This document shows positions 26,473 through 36,203 of a DNA stretch of 64,000 nt, in pieces. The translations under genes were made by a program, and so were the position numbers. The stretch is from CAYVFC01 sp964450715 (GTDB lineage Bacteria; Myxococcota_A; Polyangia; Polyangiales; JAFGIB01): contig CAYVFC010000015.1 in the NCBI GenBank assembly GCA_964450715.1, positions 23,656 to 87,655 on the forward strand, written 5' to 3'. The notes under the pieces are model-generated. The model ran no database searches and was not told the origin of the DNA. It saw only the letters and a list, made by a program, of their open reading frames with translations. Each line of letters starts with the position of its first letter. The first letter of the stretch is position 1.

Positions 26473-27147
26473 CTCAACCTCCGTAATACCGAAGCATCTT
26501 AACGCCGTTCGAGAACCTCGATACCGATTCGGAAAACGATTGGCTCGAAATGCGCGGTGCCGGGCCAGTACCCGAAGCTATTGGCTCAAGGTAAATAGTA
26601 TCTACGAAGGGCGTCAAGACGTGACAAAGGAAAACGGCGTTGATTGATGTATTTATTCCTCCCCTGGATTCTTTCATTGGTTGAGGATTGAAGATTGATG
26701 ACCGGTTTCGGACAAAGGGAGCTTCGAACGAGTGGGTGGAAGGTTTTGGGAATCCCGCGAACCGGCGAAAAAGCCAAACGAATCCAAATGTGTAGAACAT
26801 CTTCCGTAGAACGAAGGGAGACGCCGTTTCAATTTTGAAAGCGGCGATTGATAGCTTTCACAATTGAAAGCAGTACAAGGATTTTCACCCCCCGGGGTGA
26901 ATTTTGCGAAAGGGCGCGCGAGGTCCCGCCTGAAGCGAGGTGGGAGAACGGCGAATCAGAGGGCGTAGCGCTCGAGAGAAAAATATTATCGGTAGGAGAT
27001 TTCTCCCTGCGGTCGAAATGACAGGGCGCGCGGGCGTAATGAACGGTCTATGGACGACGTCTTGTGGTCTCGTGGGTAGGGCCCGGGCGTTTTGAGCGTT
27101 TCGGGCCTGCCTTGCTCCATGGCGTGCAAAGTGGCATAATAATTACC
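26473..27147. other. Low-GC intergenic region with repeat remnants
   Basis: The first 400 bases are clearly poorer in GC than their surroundings and probably hold the promoter of the minus-strand lipoprotein-protease operon. At 26886-26901 is TTCACCCCCCGGGGTGAA, whose core recurs at 53943-53958. At about 26988-27020, GGAGATTTCTCCCTGCGGTC followed by GAAATGACA resembles a widespread dispersed repeat and pairs partly with sequence around 26965-26985. No gene was accepted here. Confidence 0.5.
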
Positions 27148-27420
27148 ATGAAAAATGCCACTGTTATTACCATGGACTCGGCCGGGCGGTTGGTGATTCC
27201 CAGGGCGATTCGCGAGCGATCGGGCTTCGGTCCGGACACCCCTCTCGAGATCGGCTTTCGTGACGGTCGCATCGAGATCTCGGCCGTCCCGCGACGGGTG
27301 CGGGTGGTCAGGAAATCTCGGGTGGCCGTAGCCGTAGCCTTAGCAGAGGAACAGGCCGAGGCGCTGACGACGGAAACGGTCCGGCAGACGCAGCGACGGT
27401 TGCGTAAGCGGGAGGGTTGA
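27148..27420 (+). CDS. AbrB/MazE-type antitoxin
   Basis: The ATG at 27148 gives 90 residues; a second in-frame ATG lies at 27172, and both sit in copies of ATTACCATG. The N-terminus reads VITMDSAGRLVIPRAIRE, the swapped-hairpin AbrB DNA-binding fold. The C-terminus is basic and helical, as expected for toxin binding. It overlaps the reading region of the PIN toxin by one codon's worth of sequence, a normal antitoxin-first operon. Confidence 0.85.
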   Translation: MKNATVITMDSAGRLVIPRAIRERSGFGPDTPLEIGFRDGRIEISAVPRRVRVVRKSRVAVAVALAEEQAEALTTETVRQTQRRLRKREG

Positions 27421-27422
27421 CG

Positions 27423-27890
27423 GTGGGCCCGAAGGTGCTCTGGGCGGTCGACACGAGCGTTCTGGTGGCGGGATTGCTGTCGTGGCACGAGCGCCATGCA
27501 GAGGCATTGAAGGCGCTGGAGACGGCGCTGGCTTCGGATGTCCTGCTGCTGCCCGCTCCCGCCTTACTCGAAGCCTACGCGGTTATGACCCGCCTGCCGG
27601 CACCCCACAGGTTGAGACCGGCGGACGCTTACCGCGTGCTCCACGGAACCCTCGGTAAAGGCGTCGATATCGCCTCGCTGAGCGGGCGAGATGTCTGGAA
27701 GCTACTCGATTCGTTGCAGGAGCGAGGCATTGCGGGGGGAAAAAGCTACGATGCACACATCCTGGCCTGCGCGGTCAAGAAGAACGCCGGCGGCCTGTTG
27801 ACCTTTAATATTCGCGATTTCGAGGAGCTGGCCGCGGAGTTGGAGGGGGTCGAGTTCGAGATACGCGAGCCGGGTGGCGTTCCGCGGTGA
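27423..27890 (+). CDS. VapC-type PIN-domain toxin
   Basis: The GTG at 27423 is chosen because GGAGG lies 7 nt upstream; the TTG at 27417 would sit directly on that site. The 155-residue product shows VDTSVLVAGLL (first acidic residue), LLEAYAVMTRL, SYDAHILACAV and LLTFNIRDFEEL, the conserved acidic residues and order of PIN ribonucleases. Such toxins cleave tRNA or rRNA. It pairs with the AbrB-type gene just upstream. Confidence 0.87.
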   Translation: MGPKVLWAVDTSVLVAGLLSWHERHAEALKALETALASDVLLLPAPALLEAYAVMTRLPAPHRLRPADAYRVLHGTLGKGVDIASLSGRDVWKLLDSLQERGIAGGKSYDAHILACAVKKNAGGLLTFNIRDFEELAAELEGVEFEIREPGGVPR

Positions 27891-27906
27891 AGTAGAACTT
27901 CAGGGA

Positions 27907-30900
27907 TCAATCAAACCCCGGCGCCAGCATGGCGGCCATGCGCTCGGGGTTCTTGACCGTCTCGCGCGCGAACAGGGCGTCGGCATCGCGTACCAGGTTC
28001 TGACCCGGCTCGCCGCCGGCCATCCGGCCGAGGTGGCGGCGGGCGGCGGCGGCGTACAGCACCATGTCCGCCGCGTCGAAGCCCTCGGCAGCCACGGACA
28101 GCAGCGCCATGGCGCGCTCGGTGTCGCCGCGCTCCCTGGCCAGGGCGGCGCGGAGGAGCCGGCAGTAGGGACGCGCGCCCGGGAAGTTTTCGCGGCGGAG
28201 CTGGCGGGCGGCGCGGGCGGCGGTGCGCAGCAGCGCGCGGCGCTCTTTCGAGCTCTCCTCGTCGGCAATGCTGCGGGCGGCCAGCAAGGCGCTGGCGGCG
28301 CGGATGAACCCGATCTCCACCCGGTACAGCTGCAGCCAGAGCAGCTTGGAGCGCTTGATGGCGCTCCACTCGCGCTGCAACCGGATCCAGGGAGCGGCGT
28401 ACTTGCCGGAGTAGAAATCGAGCAGGCACTCGGCCCAAATCAGGTTCATGCTTTGTATCTGGTATCCCTCGAACGACCAGTCCGCCCGGGCCTCGTTGAG
28501 ATGGTGCCGGAGCGTATCTACGTCGTCGTTGACCAGCCAGGCCGCCATGCAGACGGTAGTGCGGTAGTTGGCCGCCGCGTAGATGTCGCCGCGCTGCTTG
28601 GCCTCGTCCAGCAGGCGCGGTACGCGACGGGCGAGGTCCCGCAGCCTCCCCTGGAAGAAGATCGATCCGAGGGTGAAGAGCCGTGCGGTCGACAACTCCC
28701 AGGCCACGCCGGTGCACTGCTCGCGGAAGATGCGTATGGCCCTCTCACCTGCCTCGCTCGACTCCTTCCACTCGCCTTGGCAGAACCTGGCGGCGCTGAC
28801 GCAGGTCTCGGTGAGCCCGATCGCGTGCGGATACCCCGTACGCCTAGAGAGGGCGTCGGCGCGCCCGAGCAGCCGGTCGGTCCGCCGTCTCAGCCCCGCG
28901 CCCCCCAGCGCGCCGGTGGCGGCGGCCTCCACCGCCAGCGCCAGCGCCACCCGGTAGGGCTCGCCGGAACGCAGGGCCAGCAGCAGGAAGCGGGAGATGT
29001 AGGCCAGCGAGCGGACGGTATCGGTCATCACCAAGCCGATGCAGAGCGACCAGCAGGTATCCATGCGGGCCAGCTCGCGGCCCGGGATATCGGCCTGATC
29101 GCGTTCGGTAAAGGCGAAGCCGCGCAACCAGACCCTGGCCTGCCAGAAGAAAGCCGAGATCAGAGCCCCCAACGGCGTTCGGGGCAGCCGCATCCCCAGC
29201 GTGGCCAGGACCTTACGCATCAACCCGAAGCCCTCCTTGAGGTGCCCGCTGACCAGGTACTGCTCGGCCGCGCGCCGCTTGAGCGCCAGCGCCTCACCCG
29301 CCGGGGCCTGCTTGGCGGGCAGCAAGAACGCCCCCGCTGCCTCGGCCCCGCGCCCGGCATTGGCCAGCGATTCGCCGAGCTTGGACCAGAGCTTTCTGTA
29401 CAGGATATCCTCGGATGCTGGTTGCAGCATGTCGATCGCCAGCCGGTAAAGATCTGCCGCGCGGCTGAAGGCCTTGACCCGGTCCGCCTGATCGGCCGTG
29501 GCTACCGCGTACCGCCCCGCCCTGTCGGGCACGCCCGCGGCGTGGAATTGCTCGAGCAGCCACTCGGCATCAGCCTTGCCGCTCTCCTCCAGCGTTTCCG
29601 CCAGCTGCAGGTGGCGCTTTCGCAGCCGTTCCGGAGCCAGATGAAGCACCGTGGTCTCGCGAATGCGGTCGTGATAGGTCTCCACCGCGTCCGCCAACGA
29701 CGGGCCCCGGGTGCGGATCAGGGTGGCGGAGCGCAGGGTGGTGAAGAGGCCGTACTCGCCGGCGGCGATGCCGGCGGCGCGCAGGGCAGTCTGCTGCGAA
29801 AGCGGGCGGCCCGCTACCGATATGATCTCCAGCAGTGCTCGCGCCGGTTCCGGCAAGCCGCTGATCCGCGTATTCAGCAGGCGGGGCAGCAGGGAGTCCT
29901 TCTTGCCCTCTTTCAAGCTCTCCATTCCGCGCGTCGAGCGGGCGTAGCGAACCAGCTCTCCGATGAAGTAGGGAATCCCCTCGGACTCGCGGCAGATCGG
30001 CTCCACCAGCCCCTCGAGCTCCTGCCGCTCGTCGCCCATCAACAGCTCTACCAGGCGGCCCGATTCGGCCCTGTCGAGCGCATCGACCGGAAGCATCCAG
30101 ACTTGAGTAGCGCCGCTCGCAATCCGTTTCGAGTCGAGAAGCTCGCGCAGAAAGGGGCTGCTCTGCGCCTCGTCGCGCCGGTAGCTGCCGATGAAGAGCA
30201 GCGGCGGCGGATCGGGCGGCCCCAGCAACTCCTGCAAGAGCATGGCGCTGTCGAAATCGCCCCATTGCAGGTTGTCCACGTACAACACCAGGGGCGTCCG
30301 ATCGCTCATGCGGGCAAAGGTCTCCTTGAGAGCGGCAAAGCCCCGGCGGCGTACCTCAAAGGGATCGGGAACCTCGGCCGAGGGGCGGGGAGCGCTGGCC
30401 ACTGCCCTCACCCGCTCCAGGGCGGGGAAGAGCCTGACCAGGGAGGAGATCTCCCTGGGCAGGACCCGCGCCGCTTCGGTCGATGCCAGGCGCCTCAGAT
30501 GGCGGCTGAGAGCATCGATCAAACTATCGAACGCCTTGAAGGGAACCGACTCGCGCTCGTAGCAGCGGCCGCTCAACACCACCGCCTTGCGCTCTCTCTC
30601 CAGCTCCCACAGGAACCGCTCGACCAGCACGGTCTTGCCGACGCCCGATACACCGTGTACGAACATCACCACGGGCTGGCCCCGGCCGATGGAGTCAAAG
30701 GCCCGACGCAGCACCGCGAGCTCATCGATCCGACCCACAAAGGGCGCCTCGTCCAGCACCGGCACCGCCTCGGGCTGTTCGCTCGAAACGCCGAGCGTCT
30801 GAACGATCTCCGGGTGACCGCATCGGTCGCCCGGCTCGCGCTGTAGAAGCTTCTCGCAGAGCTGCTCCAGGTCGCGGGGGATGCCCGGACGCAAGGAGGA

Positions 30901-31671
30901 GGGCCGGGGCGCGTCCTCGTGCGCCTTGCGAAACAGAACGCTGGGCAGATTCCCCTCGAAGGGCAGCCGGCCGGTCAGCGCCTCGAAGAGCATCACGCCA
31001 AAGGCGTACCAGTCGCTGGCTGCGGTCGCCGGGCGCGATGCGGCTTGCTCCGGCGACATATAGGCCGGGGTGCCCGAAACGCTGCCGTCGGTGATGGTCT
31101 GGCCGATCCCGCCGATCTCCTGGTCGCTGGCCAGGCCGAAGTCCAGGATCAGCACCCGACCCTCCGGGGTCACCATGACGTTGCTGGGCTTGAGATCGCG
31201 GTGAAGCTTGCCGGCATCGTGTATCGCCTTTATGCCCGCGGCCAGCTGGGCAAATGCGTAGCGCAAGCTGGATTCGTCGGGTTCTTCCCCCAGGTCGTCG
31301 AACAGCGTCCTGCCCTGCACCAAATCCATGGTGAAGAACCAGCGCTCCTGGTCGCAGTACAGCTCGTGCAGCCCCACCAGGTTGGGGTGAACCACGTCCA
31401 CCAGAGCCCGGAACTCCAGCTTCAGGCGATAGATGCCGGAGGCGTCCACCTCGGACAGGATCTTGAGCGCGACGGTGGTGTCGCGCTCGGTATCCTTCAC
31501 CTCGTAGACCGCGCCCATGCCGCCACGGCCCAACATCCCCTGAACGACGAAGCGCCCGTTCAGCAGGCTCGTCCCGCTCTTCAGGTGCGTCGCTGGAGGG
31601 GAAACGCCCTCTGGAGACGTCACCGTATCCGGAGCGTCGGTGTTTTCGCCGCGCAACATCCGCCAACTCAC
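27907..31671 (-). CDS. Ser/Thr protein kinase fused to AAA+ ATPase and helical repeat tail
   Basis: The 1254-residue protein has a kinase domain (about 38-300) with LGRGGMGAVYEV, VALKIL, LHRDLKPSNVM, LDFGLASDQ and GTPAYMSPEQ, so it should be active. A STAND/AAA_16-type ATPase begins near 318 (APFVGRIDELAVLRRAF), with Walker A GVSGVGKT and VLYVDNLQWGD. The remaining 600 or so residues are helical and TPR-like. This layout is common in myxobacterial signalling proteins. It has no transmembrane helix, so it is probably cytoplasmic. The gene stands alone. Confidence 0.92.
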   Translation of the reverse strand: MSWRMLRGENTDAPDTVTSPEGVSPPATHLKSGTSLLNGRFVVQGMLGRGGMGAVYEVKDTERDTTVALKILSEVDASGIYRLKLEFRALVDVVHPNLVGLHELYCDQERWFFTMDLVQGRTLFDDLGEEPDESSLRYAFAQLAAGIKAIHDAGKLHRDLKPSNVMVTPEGRVLILDFGLASDQEIGGIGQTITDGSVSGTPAYMSPEQAASRPATAASDWYAFGVMLFEALTGRLPFEGNLPSVLFRKAHEDAPRPSSLRPGIPRDLEQLCEKLLQREPGDRCGHPEIVQTLGVSSEQPEAVPVLDEAPFVGRIDELAVLRRAFDSIGRGQPVVMFVHGVSGVGKTVLVERFLWELERERKAVVLSGRCYERESVPFKAFDSLIDALSRHLRRLASTEAARVLPREISSLVRLFPALERVRAVASAPRPSAEVPDPFEVRRRGFAALKETFARMSDRTPLVLYVDNLQWGDFDSAMLLQELLGPPDPPPLLFIGSYRRDEAQSSPFLRELLDSKRIASGATQVWMLPVDALDRAESGRLVELLMGDERQELEGLVEPICRESEGIPYFIGELVRYARSTRGMESLKEGKKDSLLPRLLNTRISGLPEPARALLEIISVAGRPLSQQTALRAAGIAAGEYGLFTTLRSATLIRTRGPSLADAVETYHDRIRETTVLHLAPERLRKRHLQLAETLEESGKADAEWLLEQFHAAGVPDRAGRYAVATADQADRVKAFSRAADLYRLAIDMLQPASEDILYRKLWSKLGESLANAGRGAEAAGAFLLPAKQAPAGEALALKRRAAEQYLVSGHLKEGFGLMRKVLATLGMRLPRTPLGALISAFFWQARVWLRGFAFTERDQADIPGRELARMDTCWSLCIGLVMTDTVRSLAYISRFLLLALRSGEPYRVALALAVEAAATGALGGAGLRRRTDRLLGRADALSRRTGYPHAIGLTETCVSAARFCQGEWKESSEAGERAIRIFREQCTGVAWELSTARLFTLGSIFFQGRLRDLARRVPRLLDEAKQRGDIYAAANYRTTVCMAAWLVNDDVDTLRHHLNEARADWSFEGYQIQSMNLIWAECLLDFYSGKYAAPWIRLQREWSAIKRSKLLWLQLYRVEIGFIRAASALLAARSIADEESSKERRALLRTAARAARQLRRENFPGARPYCRLLRAALARERGDTERAMALLSVAAEGFDAADMVLYAAAARRHLGRMAGGEPGQNLVRDADALFARETVKNPERMAAMLAPGFD

Positions 31672-32145
31672 TAGAGATCGGTAATACCCGAGGTACTCGC
31701 GAGTAGCAACGCGACTCCGGCGGTAATACGGGCAACGCCCATTAAATACCGCTTCGAGAGCGTTGATTCACCGAAGTATTCTCGAGCGCTATGAACCGGG
31801 TTACCGAACGGCAGCCTCCCATTCCGGGGACAGTTTCCGGTTTGCGAACGGAACCTTTTGCGGAAAGTGTCCGCCGGGGCCAGAGCGATGTCCCCGAAGG
31901 TAACCGCGCCCTTCCCCTGCGCGCTGATCGCCGCCCGAGCCACGCAGCCGTACCGACCGGGGACCGGCCACGGAACTCATCCCCCGTCCGGGATCTCCAC
32001 CGGCAGCCTAGAGCACCGATCGGGTTGAAACGTCTTTGAGTTCGCGAGGATAGAGGGGCCAGATGCGGCTCTCGGCCCGACGAAGGAATGGTAGAGCCAT
32101 TTCTAGGAGGGACGAGGCCGCAGATGGCCCCTGTAGACCGCGAAA
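31672..32145. other. Intergenic region with hairpins
   Basis: This gap lies upstream of the kinase gene. Arms at 31828-31839 and 31861-31872 pair at 11 of 12 positions around a 21-nt loop. From 32008 it is occupied by palindromic copy D. No gene was recognised. Confidence 0.5.
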
Positions 32146-32177
32146 TCATGGCGTTTTCAACCCGATCGGTGCTCTAG
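32008..32177. repeat. Long palindromic repeat, copy D
   Basis: The 23-bp outer arms at 32008-32030 and 32155-32177 are perfect. A second internal pairing joins 32053-32068 with 32117-32132. The central stem is AGGAATGG at 32084-32091 against CCATTTCT at 32097-32104, flanked by CGACGA and GGAGGGACGAGG as in the other copies. Its right arm supplies the last codons and stop of the minus-strand gene at 32146. Confidence 0.9.
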
Positions 32178-33210
32178 GTCGCTCGGCCGAAGACCGCTCG
32201 GCCGCTCCGGGATCGGTATCGGCCCAGCGCCTGGCCAGCGCGTAGAAGGCCAGGGCCGTCGTATGCGGTCGCCAGTCGATGTCTTGCAGGTTCTCCGGCC
32301 CGCGCGACGGCCAGGAGCCGTCTGCTTGCTGATCTCTTACCAACGCGCCGAAATCCCGCTCGGGGACCCAGTGGCAGAGTCCGGCGTGGCAGAGGACGGC
32401 CATACGTTCCACCGACAGATCGTGGATGGCGTGTCGCTCGGCGAGCTGCTCGGCCAGCAAGCGGCGCGCCAGCGACTCTCGGTACCGCTCTACCGCTGCC
32501 AAATCGAAACAAGCGCGCTCGTAGGCCATGACCAGCGACAGCAGCTGATGGGCGAGCAGGTAGCCGCTGGCCGGCTGTTCGTACATCGCTTTCCAGACGC
32601 CGCCGCGCGCCCCTTGCTCGGTGCAGGTCAGCGCGAAGCGCATGAGCGCGGCCACCTCGGGGGCCTGCGCGCGCTCGAAGCGGCTGGGAACTCTATCGAC
32701 GGGCTGCACTAACGGAACGCTCGGTGCGGTCAGGGCACGAGCCGACAACCCTCGCGCCTTCCACATCGCCCCCTCCAGGGCGTTGTCTTCTTTACGCGGA
32801 TCCTTCTTCGCCGCCTTGAGCACCTCCGCTTCCACCTCGATCCGGTCCGCCCATTGTGCGTACCGCTCTCCCAGCAGCCGTGCCCCTCTACCGACCAGCC
32901 AACTCTGATCGCCTCGCAGCCTGAACCCGGCGATGACGGCGGCGGCGCGTTCGATGGATCGTGCGAGCTGTGCGCGCGTGAGCGGCGCCTCCGGATGCTC
33001 ACCGCTGATGCCATCGCCGGTCGCGCTGTCGGGGCGCTCCGATTCGCCCCGTGCAACCGCTTCGCTGCGCTCGAGGACCTGTTGCTCTCGATGGACGACG
33101 GCTTCGCGCGAGCCTCTTCCACAACGCTCGCAACCGGTCGCTCCGGTGACGACGAGGATGCCCGATATAAATACGGTGAGGATTCCGATCGTTGCCCGCA
33201 AATGGATCAT
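32146..33210 (-). CDS. Lipoprotein with prenyltransferase/cyclase-like helical repeats
   Basis: The 354-residue protein has a signal segment ending ATGCERC (lipobox). A charged linker and an all-helical body follow. Near the end, VRDQQADGSWPSR and IDWRPHTTALAFYALARR resemble the QW-type repeats of squalene-cyclase/prenyltransferase folds; such lipoproteins are usually not enzymes. The last residues (RAPIGLKTP) are encoded by the right arm of palindrome D, so the original C-terminus may have been replaced by the repeat. Confidence 0.65.
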   Translation of the reverse strand: MIHLRATIGILTVFISGILVVTGATGCERCGRGSREAVVHREQQVLERSEAVARGESERPDSATGDGISGEHPEAPLTRAQLARSIERAAAVIAGFRLRGDQSWLVGRGARLLGERYAQWADRIEVEAEVLKAAKKDPRKEDNALEGAMWKARGLSARALTAPSVPLVQPVDRVPSRFERAQAPEVAALMRFALTCTEQGARGGVWKAMYEQPASGYLLAHQLLSLVMAYERACFDLAAVERYRESLARRLLAEQLAERHAIHDLSVERMAVLCHAGLCHWVPERDFGALVRDQQADGSWPSRGPENLQDIDWRPHTTALAFYALARRWADTDPGAAERSSAERPRAPIGLKTP

Positions 33211-33352
33211 GATTGCTACACCGAAGAAATTTCCGGCTACCGGTTGTAATAAATCCCTATCTATTGTATTAAACGAAGGTTATCGCGCGCGCAGGGAATT
33301 GTCTACGCGCTGAAGCCAACCAGCCACTACCCGCCGAACCAGGGATTACGCG

Positions 33353-34210
33353 TTGAATACGGCCAGGGAAAAGGCGCCGAACGACAGCCCGGGGAAGGCT
33401 CCGCCTCCCATGGACCGGGAGTATTGGAATCGGAGTATCCGGGACTACGACGAAGAAGTGCTCGATTCCCTGGACGCCGACCTCGGGGGCGTCATCCTGC
33501 GTCGCCTGGAAGCCTTCGCCGATCCGAATCGGCTGGCAGCGGACTTCGGCTGCGGGGTAGGCAACTACGTTCCGGCTCTCGCCAGTCGTTTCAAGCATGT
33601 ATACGCCATTGACTTCGCCGCCCGACTACTGAAGAAGGCGCAACAACGCTGCGCCGAGGCCAACGTGCAGTGGATGCAGGGCGATCTGGCCACCTCCAGC
33701 TTCCGCATGCGCCGCGCGCATTTCGGCCTCTGCCAGAACGTACTCATCTCGCCGGAGCCGCGTAAGCGGCGCGCCATCCTGGAGAACGTCCGGCGCCACA
33801 TCGTGGGCGGGGGACACCTGATGTTGCTGGTCCCCTCCACCGAGTCGGCGATCCACGCCAGCCAGATGCAGGTGGAGTGGAACCGGCGCAAGGGGCTGGA
33901 GGGGCGGGCGCTGGCCCGCGGCGTAGAGGCTCCCCGCAGCAAGCTGGAGCTGGTGGACGGGCTGTTCGGACGCGACGGGGTGCCGACCAAACACTACCTC
34001 AAGGAAGAGGCGGTCAAGATGCTGGAGGGCACGGGGTTCAAGCCTCTATCGGTCGACAAGGTAGAGTACGACTGGGAGCACGAGCTTCCGGGCGCTCCGA
34101 GCTGGATGCGCGACCCCTTCCCCTGGGACTGGCTGCTGGTGGCCAGCAAGACCGCGCGCCGGGTCTCCTCGCGCGCGCGAGCGCGACGCCGCGCACACCG
34201 CAATCGTTGA
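33353..34210 (+). CDS. Class I SAM-dependent methyltransferase
   Basis: The TTG at 33353 follows AGGGA; an ATG at 33410 (MDREYWNRSIRDYDEEV) is the alternative and gives 266 residues. Motif I is LAADFGCGVGNYV, then YAIDFAARLL, QWMQGDL and a post-I block. The tail is basic. No substrate can be assigned. A long divergent promoter region, comparatively AT-rich, lies upstream (33211-33352). Confidence 0.82.
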   Translation: MNTAREKAPNDSPGKAPPPMDREYWNRSIRDYDEEVLDSLDADLGGVILRRLEAFADPNRLAADFGCGVGNYVPALASRFKHVYAIDFAARLLKKAQQRCAEANVQWMQGDLATSSFRMRRAHFGLCQNVLISPEPRKRRAILENVRRHIVGGGHLMLLVPSTESAIHASQMQVEWNRRKGLEGRALARGVEAPRSKLELVDGLFGRDGVPTKHYLKEEAVKMLEGTGFKPLSVDKVEYDWEHELPGAPSWMRDPFPWDWLLVASKTARRVSSRARARRRAHRNR

Positions 34211-34230
34211 CCCCTGGGGCCAGGCGGCGG

Positions 34231-34338
34231 CCAAGGCGCCCGAAAAACCGAGCGCGCCCACAGGGCCGCCGAGGTGTGTACCAGACGTACATGACGAGGC
34301 GGCCCGAGGACGAAAGCCGGTTTTTCGGGATGGATTGG
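34231..34338. repeat. Long palindromic repeat, copy E
   Basis: Outer arms at 34231-34250 and 34318-34338 share CCCGAAAAACCG against CGGTTTTTCGGG. The central stem is GTGTAC against GTACAT around CAGAC (about 34276-34292), with GCCGAGG and GACGAGGCGGCC on its sides. It lies between convergent genes and could stop transcription from both. Confidence 0.75.
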
Positions 34339-34366
34339 CCGTCGTCGTTTCAGAAACAAAAACCCA

Positions 34367-36091
34367 TCAAGGGAGCCAGCGCAAGCCGACGAAGACCTGG
34401 TCTACAGCATCGTACATCCCGCCCAGAGTCATGTCCGGTCCGGCAAAGGTCGAGGAGGGAGTGGGACCGCCCACGAAGAAGGCCCCCAGCTCGGCATAGA
34501 GCTCGGAAACCAGGCGCACCTCGAAGCGCGGTGCCACCAAATACGTGGGGCCGCTCATCAGCGCGCCGGCCGCCTCCAGGGTCACGGCCCCGTCCAGGGG
34601 CGACCAGGCCAGGTGCAGGGCCGCCCCGCGCAGGAAACGGTTCTGCTCCAGAAACATCCACTGCTCGTCGTCCCCAAAAGGGAGATAGAGCGAGTACTGT
34701 AGAAACGCCTCCAGGGCCGCTAGCCATTCGGTGCCGCCGATGTATTCCGCGCGCAGACCCGCGTGCAGGAGATCGGTGTACTCGGCCAGGGGCCAGGAGT
34801 TCGGCCGGGCCGCGTACAGGGTGCGGTCCTTCAGGTAGGCCACCTCGGCGCCGAACTGCACCGGCCCCGCGTGGGTGGCGCCGTCCAGGGCGACGACGAA
34901 AAAACGGTTGTAGAAAGCCTGCACCGAAAGCGGGTCGCCGGCATACACGTCCGGCGGGTCGGCTTCCCCCCGCTCGACTATATCGATAAGCATCTCGTAG
35001 TGGTCCTGGGTCATCACCACCGCGGGAAGCCTCTCCAGGGCCGTGCCCGCGGTCAGCGCCAGCTCGCCCGCCGGTCCGTGGGCGGTGACGCGCAGCGCGC
35101 CCTGGGGATCGCGGAGATCCGGATCGGGCACAAAGGCGGCGAAGCTGCCCTCGCTCGACCGGGAGCGGGCCGAGCGTGACAGATAGCGCTTCATCTGTTC
35201 GCGCCCGTAATCGCTGAGGGGAAGCTCGCCCTGGTGACCGACCATGATGCTGACGAACGCATCCATGGTGGCCTGGTCCATGGGCATGAGCGCGTAGTCG
35301 GAATCGGAGTACTCCACGATATGGGGCTGGAAGAAAGGAAGGTATATCGCCTTCAAGGAGAGCCACTGCGCCGCGTCCCAGTCCAGGCGCAGCGCCGGTT
35401 GGGCGAACTCGGCCGCCTCGGGCAGGGTGGCCGGGCCGTTGCGCAGATCGAGCCCGTCCAGAAAGTTGCTGGCCGAGTAGACGTCGAAGCGCCCCATGCG
35501 CACGATCTGGTAGCCGGCGCGCAGGTGAAGCCCGTCGGCCACGGTGGCGTCCGCGTAGCCGGCAGTGGGCGCGACGTCCAGCAGTATCCGCTCGGCGCTG
35601 GTTTCGGCCGTGTCCTCTTTCATGGCCGACACCTGGTGGCGCGCGCGGATGCCGGCCGCGAACCGCAAGCTCTCGCTCCTGCGGACCTTCGCTTCCAGCA
35701 GCATCAGCTGGGTGGCTTCGTAGACCTCCTGGCGCTCATCTTCCCACTGAACGTCGATGCCGAAACGCGATCGCAACACCATGCGAGCGATACCGGTAGC
35801 GCGCCCCGATCCCTCGTCGGCCCCGGTAGTCTTCTCCGAGCCGGACGCGTGCGGCACGCCCTCGAGCTCCGGATCCATGATGATGTCGTCTTCGGACGCC
35901 GTATCGCTATCCGAACCCGAGAAGGGATCGCCGGTATCCGATGAGGGCGTCCCGGGCTGCTCGCTCTCCGCTCCGCCGGAAGGTTCCGGTTCTGCTGCAC
36001 CGTCTACCGGTTCGTCCTGCGCCCGCGTCTCTCTCGCCGCTCCGGCGGAAAACAGCAGCGAGAGCAGAAAAAGCCGTAAAAACCGGGCCAT
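34367..36091 (-). CDS. Probable outer membrane beta-barrel protein
   Basis: The 574-residue protein has a signal peptide (1-24, ending TRAQD) and an acidic Ser/Pro/Glu-rich linker (about 25-90). A long body of alternating beta strands follows (IRARHQVSAM, LHLRAGYQIVRMG, VQFGAEVAYLKDRTLY), ending FVGLRWLP, a typical C-terminal barrel strand. It resembles DUF1302-type proteins that accompany LolA-like and RND/MMPL lipid transporters. A LolA-like gene is 3.7 kb away in the same neighbourhood. Confidence 0.65.
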   Translation of the reverse strand: MARFLRLFLLSLLFSAGAARETRAQDEPVDGAAEPEPSGGAESEQPGTPSSDTGDPFSGSDSDTASEDDIIMDPELEGVPHASGSEKTTGADEGSGRATGIARMVLRSRFGIDVQWEDERQEVYEATQLMLLEAKVRRSESLRFAAGIRARHQVSAMKEDTAETSAERILLDVAPTAGYADATVADGLHLRAGYQIVRMGRFDVYSASNFLDGLDLRNGPATLPEAAEFAQPALRLDWDAAQWLSLKAIYLPFFQPHIVEYSDSDYALMPMDQATMDAFVSIMVGHQGELPLSDYGREQMKRYLSRSARSRSSEGSFAAFVPDPDLRDPQGALRVTAHGPAGELALTAGTALERLPAVVMTQDHYEMLIDIVERGEADPPDVYAGDPLSVQAFYNRFFVVALDGATHAGPVQFGAEVAYLKDRTLYAARPNSWPLAEYTDLLHAGLRAEYIGGTEWLAALEAFLQYSLYLPFGDDEQWMFLEQNRFLRGAALHLAWSPLDGAVTLEAAGALMSGPTYLVAPRFEVRLVSELYAELGAFFVGGPTPSSTFAGPDMTLGGMYDAVDQVFVGLRWLP

Positions 36092-36203
36092 AACGCGGCA
36101 ATAGTACCCCGCCCGTGTCGGAGATGTTACTTAAAAACGGTTCGAACGGGAATCGAGCACCTCTTCCCGAGAGAAGGTTTCCCCTTCAACGCCCTGGTCG
36201 ATC

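Noticed and set aside
26474..26800. Short minus-strand frames in the low-GC gap
   Set aside because: No ribosome site and no recognisable protein features; more likely a promoter region.
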